A DNA stretch of 64,000 nucleotides from Apostichopus japonicus (taxonomy: Eukaryota > Echinodermata > Holothuroidea > Aspidochirotida > Stichopodidae), in contig NC_092570.1 of assembly GCF_037975245.1 (NCBI RefSeq), forward strand, positions 18,737,418-18,801,417, given 5' to 3'. A program made the translations under genes and the position numbers. Positions 27,801 to 39,800 of this stretch are shown here, in pieces. The stretch's first letter is position 1. The number at the start of each line of letters is the position of its first letter. Under the pieces are notes generated by a model, which searched no databases, was not told where the DNA came from, and worked only from the letters and a program-made list of their open reading frames with translations.

Positions 27801-30800
27801 TTCCTTCTTTTCTTTGCAAAACCACCCCTTAAAAGAAAGGCAGGGAGAGGAAAGAGATTACGGGAAAGGGATTAGGGGAAGGGATTAGGGGGATGGATTA
27901 GGGGAAGGGTTTAGGGGAAGGGATTAGGGTAAGGGCTTGGAGGAAGGGAAGGGTTTAGGGGAAGGGAAGGGTTTAGGGGAAGAGTTTAGGGAAGGGTTTA
28001 GTGCAAGGGTTTAGAGGAAGGGTTCAGGGGAAGGGTTTAGGGGAAGTGTTTAGGGGAATGGTTTAGGGGAAGGGATTAGGGGAAGGGTTCAGGGGAAGTT
28101 AATGCTTTACGGGAAGGGAAGTTTGTAGGAAAAGAGAAGGGTTCAGGGAAGGGAAGGGTTTAGGGGAAGGGGAAGGGGAAGGAAGGGCTGCAGCCATATT
28201 TTAAAATAATGTATCTGATCATCAGTGTAATGTTACTTCCTTAAAGCCGGTGACAACGTTAATGGCACAAACAAAGTAGGCACTGCTCTAACATGTTTAA
28301 CTTTAATCTAAGCAAAATGGAAACGGCTCTTTGCAATTATAAGTAATTTAATCTTGACAGTTGCTTTTGTCATGTTTAGTATTTGATTACTTTCACAATC
28401 TATTACAATATCTTTAGTCAGCACTGACTGCTCAGTTTAGACTGTATGTGCATGAGGTAAACTCAACAAAGTAACACCTATTTTAGAAGTCTCCCTAGAC
28501 TCAAGCTCAAAGAGAATGAAACGAAAAACAAATTGTCCTATCACTTTGTGATGAAGTTTAAAAATTAAAGGAAAGACTTCAAAGGCTGGTTCAGTATCTG
28601 TAAATTTGTAGTCTCTAAATGTCCAACAGTTCTAAGGACATGTTATGTTCGATGAGAATTTTATATATATATATATAAGTCTGTTCTCAAAGTATCTCTT
28701 TCGAGATCCAGCATTAGGAATCACAAATTATTTCGATTTGGTTAGCATCATGTTTGATCTCTAGAGTAAGGCAAATATGTCACCAAAACAGACCTAGTAT
28801 TGTTTGTTACAGATGACAAACGCCTACAATGGAATTATGACCTTCCTTACCGGTTTTGAACCTCTGGACATACAATCAGCATCCATAGCCTAGTGGTTAG
28901 GGTGTCCGCATATAAAGTGTGAGGCCCAGGTTCAAATCCCGGTGGAGGCTGGAAGTTTTTTTCACTGTTCTGGTTTTTCGACTCATTACGATTTCAATTA
29001 TATATATATATATAAACTTACAACTGGTTCAACTAAGAGTAATATTAAAATCTTTTTTTAACATGAAGAGAAAGTTGGATAAAATAGGCAGTTAGTTTGA
29101 CTTTGCCCAGTTAGCTTTATAGAGGATTAAACTACAATATGGTAAACTTGAGCTATATATTTATATATATATATCTATATATATATATATATATATGAAC
29201 TATCTAGGTTTTAGCATAACCATGTTAGCAGTTGCTTTCTGGCAGTGCAGAGCATGATCATGATCATGGACAAAGCTACAGGAAAGGAGTACCACAGTAT
29301 AGGAAGCAGCTAGAAATATATGCTATCCATTTAGAGGATGAAACAATGTATGGAGTACCCATTGAGGGGGATATTACAGCAGATGTACCACCCCAAGAGT
29401 ACCCCAAGAAGGGCATGCAACTTGAGCAGCTCCATCTAGAGATGTTAACAGTGAGAGGATAAAGAGTAGGCAAGATCTGGGCGAGAAACGATTCTCAGAC
29501 CGGTTGTCATTCAATAGCAAGCAAACAGGTTCAGAGATTACTTGACCAACATGATCCTAAAATTTAACAATGGTTTAAAGGAGGTAAAAATTGACTGGGC
29601 AGCACCTTACCAACAACTTGCTGTTGATTTCAAACCTTTGATTCCGAGGACTTTCAAGCAATAGGTGTGTGTACTTAATCTGTATTCACGAAAACATAAT
29701 GTCAATAATGTTGACAATTAATAGGGATAATAGGCCTAACTGACAGCACCATTAGTGCCGATAAATTCTAAGCAGCTAGCTCGTGTTTTGTGATGATGTA
29801 AAATAGATTGAATTTTTTTTCTTTTTCTTGAGACATCTCACAGGCCGCAAGAAAATCACTGGCGGGCCGCATGTGGCCCGTGGGGTGCAGGTTGCCCACC
29901 CCAGGTTTAAACCTTTCATTTCTATCATTTTTATGCTTGTTAATGTTCCTTGATCTGTGGCCGGGTGTGAAGATTGCCACAGTGAATCTTCTTCTTAATG
30001 TTGAATAAGTTAAAGACATATACAGCAGACTAAATTACCCATGCCAGTTTCTGCAAAATCATCGTACAGGGAAAGAGTTTTTTGGGGGGGGGGGCCTGCT
30101 GCACAAGACTCGTCGCTCCCATAGATCTAAGAACCTATACGTCTTCTGCACTACAAAAATTTTCAACGTATGATCCAAATGTGTCAGACTGCTTTTCAAT
30201 AAATGATTTTCCCGAATATTTTCAAAACCTGCCCTAGCGCTGCTGCGGTATTTGAGATATACTTTTGCTGAGCGGTTGAATATGTTATTTTTTTGACCCG
30301 ACTTACTTGCATTGGGTATCATAGTATTTCTCTTGCCGTTGCTGAAGCAATAGGCCTCGATGACCTGCAGTATCTGGTTATCCTCCTCTTGACGACGCTC
30401 TGGCCTGAGGAAGGATGGAGTTTCAGCAGCAGCCTTGGGCTTATCTTCAGAAAGGAATCAAAGAAAATGAAAAATGATACTTCATCCGGCTTGGTTTTTA
30501 CATCTATTTTTATGTAGAAATTTTTTTTTAAATACGTAATATTCGTGCACTTCCCAATCGATCGACTCAAGCACTATTACTCTGACATGCTATCGATTAT
30601 TACTTCATTCCCTCTGAAGCAAGGGGTTTGCAAATTAATTATCTACATGGGCCGGAGAGAAACATTGGGGGATGCAAAGGGCTTGACACAACCAAGGTGT
30701 CACTGTCCCTAGATTGAGTAATGTGCAATGTAGGTCTTTAACGTCAGCAATACCCAATTAACACAAATTGAGGGCCCACTTTTATTCTTTCTCTTTTCAG

Positions 30801-33800
30801 TTTTTTGCTAAACTGGATTGAAATAAGATATACCATTACAATTATACTAATGTTGAATAACAATATGTAACACCCATCCGATCTTACATTGTACAGTAAT
30901 GCCCATAACAAGATGGAATATACATTGAATCCTACAATACACAGCAAAACCAATCATATGACAAAAACAACCATGCAATCCTGCCAGTAACATAAATATA
31001 CATAATATATGACAGGCATGTAAGTGAGCTTTGTTCTGGTTATTTTGGATGGAACAACCTTCAAACACCCCCCCCCCCAAAAACTGTCTGTAATCTGCAG
31101 GGCTAGAAAAATACTCCACCTCCCCTCCCCTCCCCCCCTTCCACCCTTCCGACCGAGGGCCCAGGCTTGCTGGTACCAAGGGACTTCCATCATGAGCAGA
31201 AAAGAGGCAAATAACTACAAATCCTGGCTATGTGCCTGCATAATATGACATGACACCCATAGGTAGCATATCCTACCATGCATAGTAACATAATGTGATT
31301 TTGCAACTATCATATGCTAAGTGAGCTACATTCCAGCAACATCCATGACATGGCATATACTACGAGTGACCAGCACAAAAAACCAAACCTGCAATATGTT
31401 GCTTAGCCAACAAAACTTCTACAAAGCCCCCCCAACTCCTCCCCCACACCTTCTACAAAGCCACCCCCATGACTCTCCCTCCCCGTTAAATACATCACCA
31501 GATAGATCAGGGCTCACCTTTTCTCTTTGTGGATTGAAATCCTTTCTTTTTGCCGGTAGGGTTTTTCGGGTCTCCCAATTTCATGGACCACACCGCGGTG
31601 GGGTGGATGGGGGCCGAGGGCCTGAAACCGACGCTAGTCAAAGTGGCAGGACTGGATGGAGGCGTGAGGGACTGAGACTTGGAACTGTTGATGGATTTGG
31701 CTGTCCGGGGTGATGGCAAAGTAGCACTCTTGCCCATGTCCGAGGGAACCAATCTGGGAGAGAGAGTATTTGGACTTAATTCCCTCTTTGTTGCCTGTTA
31801 AGGAGAAACAAAAGAAATTGAATAAATATTAAGCTTTGCTTGGTGTATCATGAATTCACTTTAACGGTTTCATTTGCCTCCATTGTTTGAGGAAGGTAGG
31901 CAAAACTTCTGTATTAGAAACGAATGGGTTTATCAAAGAAGCTGGTTGCATTTGAAAGCATCACCTCTTTCTTTTCCATCAGTGTTTTACACTATATAAG
32001 CATAAACTGCATTGCTCGTCTGTTACACTTATGATGTACCTATGTACCTATATACCTTCTTAGCATATCATAATCACAACTGAAACTGTTATAGTCGTTA
32101 ACTGTTGAGGACCATTGCTGACTAGTTGTTAAAATAAAAATATGTGAGAGCATCAGTAAAACATCACTATTTACTGGCAATGGTCCGTGCCTAATCAGCT
32201 GATACTTGGCTCTGGGTGATGGCACGAAAAGGGAGGACAGTAGACCAGTATTGACCACATATCAGAGGGAGTGGATCAGTTCTAAATCAGATCACCAAGT
32301 CCCTCTAGAACACAGCTGGGCCAAGTGTGGTCCATGGATCGCATACGGTCAGTGCAGGAATTTCCTGCAGCTCTCTAGGAGGTCTGTAACCCCCCCCCCA
32401 ATAAATCCAGCCCAAGCAACCTTATAGTATCTGCATCAGCAATGTTTTTTATCCAACTATAAATCAACTGATACAAAATTTACCGAATGACCCAGACAGG
32501 GAAGAATATGAAAATTTGCAAATTTTTATAAAGGAACATCTAGTGAGATAAGGTGCAATGCATATTTACGATTCTTCTGCTCTTATTGTTCCTATATGAA
32601 GTAATGTTTCTAACATGGGAGCCGGTTGATCTGTAAGTCTTACAGACACAAACTTTTCACTGCGGTTCATACTATCTATTCCCCTGCCCCACCCCGCCCC
32701 GACCGCTGCTCTAGATCTCATAAAGTAATAGCCCTATAGTTGTGAGGAACAGGTACGATAGGTGAAGAGTAAATGTATACATGTAAATACTCCTATGTAT
32801 GACTGACTAAAAATTAATCTGCAAAAAGCAGCCAAATTCATAACAAACATCCATTTGGAGTAATGAACTCTTTTTTTCCACAATTTTACAACCTACACCA
32901 GAGTACTATTTCACCAGAGCTGTGACATGTCACTTCAAGTTACGGCTGAGTCATTATCAACTAAAGTTGACCTGGCTCGAGTCCATTCACCGACTGGACT
33001 CACTACAGGCGTTTTATCTCTATGGGGGGGGGAAAAAAACACTGGACAAACTTTTGCAATCTAAGCAACATGAGTCGTGGCCCATTACATAGCACAGGTA
33101 TTCTCCAAGTTAAATTCAACAAGTAAGGCCTTTTAACTTTTCTTTCCTAACCTGAGTAATGGGTATGGGTGGAGGAACCATGACATTCCTGAGTTTGGGT
33201 ACTTTGTTACCACCGGTCACTTTTTGGGCGGCCTGGATTGCCTCAACCATGTCTTCACGGTCCATTAGTGAGCTGCATGTGACGGTGGTTTGGTCCATAC
33301 CTGGCCCCGATAGCTCAAAGGCCCCCAACTGGGTCTCTGTATCTGGCAAAGAGTTGGCCAGCACTGTGGCAATTGGAAATTTGTGCTGCAGGACATTACA
33401 AAACAAAAAACAAAAAGAGTCATATTTTCCACATGGCATGATCAATTGTGATTCCTTTGACAGGTTCTTCCGTACCGAGATACGACAGCCAACATTCTAG
33501 TAACCACTTGCTCTAGGAAACCATGCGTATGTAGTCTACTGCATAGGCAGGCCCAGGACACACTAAGCCCCCCCCACCCCCACCCCCTCCCCTGTCAAGT
33601 TTTCATAAATTCATGGTACAATCATGGGCATATGTAGAATTTTTTATCCTAAGATGACAATACACTAGATGCTTTATTCCATATTTCCCCAAGCCCCTAA
33701 TTGGGCTTCAGCCTGCCCCAACAACCTCCCCCCCTCTCCCCTCCTCAACCCTCCTCTTCTCATATGCCTGCTTAAAGAAGTCGATGGTATCCGCAAAGGT

Positions 33801-36800
33801 AACGACCTTCCGTCCCACATACACATACACTCGAGAACGAGACGATGATGATGATATAATTACCTGATATATGTAACCGCTCATTGACTTGGTGGGGTGA
33901 TGATGATATTATTACCTGATATATGTAACCGCTCATTGACTTGGTGGGGTGAAGATGATATAATTACCTGATATATGTAACCGCTCATTGACTTGGTGGG
34001 GTGATGATGATATTATTACCTGATATATGTAACCGCTCATTGACTTGGTGGGGTGATGATGATATTATTACCTGATATATGTAACCGCTCATTGACTTGG
34101 TGGGGTGATGATGATATAATTACCTGATATATGTAACCGCTCATTGACTTGGTGGGGTGAAGATGATATAATTACCTGATATATGTAACCGCTCATTGAC
34201 TTGGTGGGGTGATGATGATATTATTACCTGATATATTAACCGCTCATTGACTTGGTGGGGTGATGATATTATTACCTGATATATGTAACCGCTCATTGAC
34301 TTTGTGGGGTGATGATGATATAATTACCTGATATATGTAACCGCTCATTGACTTGGTGGGGTGATGATGATATAATTACCTGATATATGTAACCGCTCAT
34401 TGACTTGGTGGGGTGATGATGATATTATTACCTGATATATGTAACCGCTCATTGACTTGGTGGGGTGATGATGATATTACTACCTGATATATGTAACCGC
34501 TCATTGACTTGGTGGGGTGATGATGATATAATTACCTGATATATGTAACCGCTCATTGACTTGGTGGGGTGATGATGATATAATTACCTGATATGTGGAA
34601 CCGCTCATTGACTTGGTGGGGTGATGATGATATTATTACCTGATATATGTAACCGCTCATTGACTTGGTGGGGTGATGATGATATTATTACCTGATATAT
34701 GTAACCGCTCATTGACTTGGTGGGGTGATGATGATATTATTACCTGATATATGTAACCGCTCATTGACTTGGTGGGGTGATGATGATATTATTACCTGAT
34801 ATATGTAACCGCTCATTGACTTGGTGGGGTGATGATGATATTATTACCTGATATATGTAACCGCTCATTGACTTGGTGGGGTGATGATGATATTATTACC
34901 TGATATATGTAACCGCTCATTGACTTGGTGGGGTGATGATGATATTATTACCTGATATATGGAACCGCTCATTGACTTGGTGGGGTGATGATGATATTGT
35001 TACCTGATATATGTAACCGCTCATTGACTTGGTGGGGTGATGATGATATTATTACCTGATATATGTAACCGCTCATTGACTTGGTGGGGTGATGATGATA
35101 TTATTACCTGATATATGTAACCGCTCATTGACTTGGTGGGGTGAAGATGATATTATTACCTGATATATGTAACCGCTCATTGACTTGGTGGGGTGAAGAT
35201 GATATTATTACCTGATATATGTAACCGCTCATTGACTTGGTGGGGTGGAGGACAACTAAATGTGTGACGAAGAGTAAGATGAGTAGCTCCTGGCGCGAGC
35301 CGCCATCTTGACTCGACCCTTGAATCATCTTGACAATTTCACCTAGATTGCTTATCGGCTGCGGAGAGAGGGAGAGAGAAACTATCGATCAATGTCCGCC
35401 TTCAATCAATCCATATTATCCATGTCAGATGAAAAATATGGGCTATGATTCATGGGTGTTATAATTACAGCTCGAACCAATCACGTTATAACTCATATGA
35501 GAGAATAGGACTTCAAAACAATGTGTATTTTCTTACATTTTCATTCAAAATATGCATTGATCAGTGGTCTACCATTGCGAGATTACAAAATGTGAACATT
35601 TTGGCTTCCAGGATATATCATCCTAACCTAAATAACAGAGGGGGTACCAGAAATAGGACAAATCAGATGGGAGTTTATAAAAAGATAGTAACTATGTGTA
35701 TTAAAACAAAGTGCTGAAATGAAAACTGACTTCCAACTACCTTTAATAGCAAGGTTAATCCTGTACACTACTTTTTGAGGAACCTAAATAAAACTCCATA
35801 CACAACAACTCTTTGAATGATTTTTGACAGCTGCCAATCGGAAATTAACTTAGATTTTAGTCACTATAGATTTGAGGCTAACAGAGGATCTATGTAATTT
35901 ATGGCATGCCAACTATATCCTTGGATTTATTTTGAAATGTTAAAAAATATATGTCTTTATGAGTTAGTAATATCTGAAGATGAAAAAAATCTGGCACTGG
36001 CTCAAGTGGTTTGTTTTATTGTATTTACTTAAATGTTAGCAACACTTTTACCACTGTCATGTCTACATAGCAACTAAAACAATGTTGTATGATATTTGGT
36101 GACTAAAAAAAACCCAGCTGTGCAGGTTTAGCATATTTTTAACAAAACATTTTTAATAAAACACAGCCGATATGAGCATTTTACCTGAATTAGGTAAGAT
36201 CGTTGGCTTTCCTTAATAATTTAGTCAAAGGCTATATGTACTATAGGGATCTAGTTGATTCTTGCTTTAGGCCTGTGCTTATTGTATGCCACACCATAGT
36301 TTAATGAATTCTCAATGTATTTGCTACAAAACTGCATATTATGAAAACATTTCTGCAATAGTTGGTGCATGGAATAGCTTCTTTTTTGGTTGTGTTTGTC
36401 ATCTCTAACATGAACTGATCGACGTACCAGTCTTCCTTGAAATAAGCCCATGCCTCCTCAGATAAGGAACATTTCAGTCACAAATAATATTAACAACAGG
36501 ATCAATAGAGTACAACAATGCTAATATGCTATGCTGATATGCTATACTGATGCTATAAACTGAATGCTATACTGATATGCCCAGGTGGGATGAGAAGGGT
36601 GCAAACGTATAGAGTGGATATAGGTGCAAGAGGGGTGAAATAATGACCCCTTACCTCTCCTTCCCAACCTTGTACTGTTCCGGTCATAATGTCCAATTCG
36701 ATTTCCTTCTGCTTTCGCACAAACTGACAGTTTTTCTGAAATATTACCAAAGAAAAGGGAGGAAAAGGTATAAAAAAAAATGATATTTGACACACTTCAT

Positions 36801-39800
36801 TTGTTTATTACAAGTTTGTTTAGGTTAAGTATTAGTACAAATATGGTTTGAAGACAGGTAAAAGAGAAGAGGTGAAAAGTATTTTAATACCAGCAAAAAT
36901 TGTGTGACCATCAAATTGAAGAGATATTACCAGTAGATAAAGTCATTTCATAATTGAAGGGTCCAGTTTTATTCTATATTTATTTTTTATTATTATTTTT
37001 CTTTTAAGTCAAATGTTACAAAACATACACAGATCTTATTTGACCTTTGTATTTGAAAAGATAATTAGCTATCTGTATTTTTAACCACAGTTTCTGTGAC
37101 AAATGGATGTTGCTTTAACTCAAGGAATTGACAACCTGCATTTTAGAAATCATTGTAATAAGATACCTTACTCCCTTACCCTTACAAGGTATAGGAAATG
37201 ATGCTGGTTAACATCAGGTAACCAAAGGTGAAAGGACTAATTATTTATAGCAGGTCACAGACTCATATACGACACCACCACCAACGAGTGAATCGATGTA
37301 AAATATGCTTTTTCCTGTTGGCCAGGAAAACAGCAACTTGACCAATTAGAGCCTTGTTTAATACACAACTTGACATCTAGATAACTAAATCTTCAAAACC
37401 CTGTGTAGAGCTGTCCTCTGGGAAGTGATTAAACGTGTGATGAATAATGGTTCCGAAGGGGTTGATGGAAGTTGTGTATGTAGTTGTAGGATGAAGGTTA
37501 AATTTTTTTTGTTTCGGTCGCTAAAGTCATTGTTAAAGCAAACTGCTGTTGTCTCTCTCCATGTGTCTCTTTATGGTTGGATATCAAAGTTGGGCTACAT
37601 TTTCTGTGTTGTTCCTCGTATGAGAACAAACACAGTCACCAACCCCCCCCCTCCCCCCCACCCGCACATACAATAGAGCACACTTTGTGTATCACATGAT
37701 TATACCATCATAATCCGTATAAAAAAGAACGACTTTTGAAGGGGTTAATTCTTAAGTGAGGAGATGACCAACAGACGGTAATTGAGATGTATACTCAAAA
37801 AAAGTTCTTGAAATATCTCATTTTTTTTAGCCCGTCGAAATCTCTCTCCTGCATTCGGGGATGCATTTCCCATTTGCTCACAAAAAAAAACGGGTTACGA
37901 CAATTTAGCCTAGTGCCGGCACTGAGAGTGTTTCACTTTTCTTTTCCAGCCAGGCAGGAAGAGAAATCCTTCGTAAGCATTGGCAAAGAAAATCCACACT
38001 GCCAACAGGCATTTTAAATTTCAATTCCAAAACTGGATAAGACAAAGCTTTTGTTAATAACTGATAGGGGGGGGGGGGGGAGCACACGCACAATATTGTG
38101 AGAAGTACTTAACGCCCCAATTTTAATTCCTTTGATAAATTCAAGGTTTAATTCAATGGAGTAACAAAGTTCATGTAAATCATTTTCTAAAGAAAATATG
38201 TCCAAACAACGCACAAAAAAAGCCTGTAGGTACATAAACTAGTATCTAACAGTTAAAAACATTGGCTGACAATAATTCCCTCCTATATTTATCGGGAGGA
38301 AGTAAGTTTTGGTGCAAGAATTTATTGACTGCAACTTTGCACGACACAGCGGTAACCGCATGGCGAAATATCTCCATAAGACGCTCGTGTGTCGTCTAAG
38401 CGATGATGGTATCAGAAATTCCAAGTAGAACCAAACAGACCAAAAACAAACAAAGATAAATGGAATGAGACCACAAGAGAGCGAGGGGTTTATTACGGGT
38501 GGGGTCGTAGGTGTTATTGACACGGTACTCACACAAATATCCTTGTACACAGAAATAGATGTGGTGATGTTTATTCTGTCTGGATGCTCCACCTACAAAC
38601 AAAATAACAGAGTTGGAATGTTGCCACGAAATATATTAATTGCAATCATATAAACCAGTGACTTCTTACTAGTTTTAACGCACATATTTAATTTTCGATA
38701 ACAGCATGGAAAGGCATGTTGCACAAAAAGATAAATGTAGCAATCATATAAACTATTATCATATTAGTTTTAACGCACATACTTAAGTTTCAATTACGAT
38801 TGCAGTACTACTACATTACATACTACTCAGTCAGTAATCCAATAACATTACTGGCAGTATGCTGCTTTGTTTTGATTTCTTGTCAAAATAATGCATAACC
38901 ATCAAAAGATTCACCAGGAGCTGAAGTTTATAGAGAAAGCTTGGCAAAATGCCTCTAAATATGGCCCATTGCAAGGGGGCCGAGTGTGGGCAAGGAATTG
39001 CTACCGGGGCAGTAATCAAAATGGCTGTGTCGGGGGTCTTGAAACAAATTTCTTGCATGTGTCAGATACAAAATTCACAGGTGCACATTTTTGCGGACAG
39101 AATCATGACACAGTCATTCCTGTCAGCTTGCCAAACAGTTTAGTAAAAATAAAAGCAAATGGATTCAAAACTATGAAATTAGCTGTTATGACGAACATGT
39201 TCTTAGACTCACAGGAGTATGTCGTTCTAATTCCATGAGGTCGTTTGGATATTTTTCTGTGAGCCTGAAAGGTTTGTAGAGTCCTGTTGTAAGTGCCATG
39301 ATGTCCGAACCTTTGCCCTCCATATATCTGGAAAGTTCTTCTCTGTGAGAGTAGAACAAGATAGTATATCAAAAGTTACAAACTGTTTGTGATGACTCTT
39401 TGATTTTACTTTTCAAGATGGTTCTTTAGAGACAAAAGTGTGGGAAAATATGAAATGCAAATGAATAATTAGTGATTGTTTGACAGAATATTTAGAGCAG
39501 TACTTATGACCTTAGGCTGAATTTTAGTCTTGACATATGTTACAGTCCAAGACAAAGAAAAAGTGTTTGTAATATTTCTACAAATTATTCTGGTTTCATG
39601 ATATCAACATAAAAAATATGCCAATTTTATGAAATGATCCTTTACGGCTAAATTTACAATTTCCAGGTCTGAGCAAACATTTAAGCAAACAGTGCATATA
39701 AGTAAGTTTTATGAGTACTACAGCAGTTGTTGGATGAATTGAATGACATGCTGAATAGAGTTAATCCCTCGTAAGAGAAGTATTTATATATTTCATGATT

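Larger units (their letters stand above)
21082..30306 (-). other. PIX intron (9.2 kb)
   Basis: The intron holds a dispersed repeat with TTGACC-rich modules (22790-23400), a 24-bp tandem repeat (24480-24583), a G-rich minisatellite (27838-28190), one tRNA-derived SINE (28811-29015), TA tracts, and a hAT-type terminal fragment near 29838-29902. An open frame on the + strand (29232-29462, 76 codons, rich in charged residues) looks somewhat coding-like but is not recognised. It may be a transposon remnant. Confidence 0.6.

Noticed and set aside
33159-33500. 113-codon open frame on the + strand
   Set aside because: It is antisense to the PIX PH exon and is explained by that exon's composition.
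33848-35247. 52-bp array considered as a CRISPR array
   Set aside because: The units are contiguous with no unique spacers, and the unit is part of a coding exon in a eukaryotic gene.
38891-39238. 115-codon open frame on the + strand
   Set aside because: It partly overlaps a PIX exon on the opposite strand and the rest is intron. No domain is seen.
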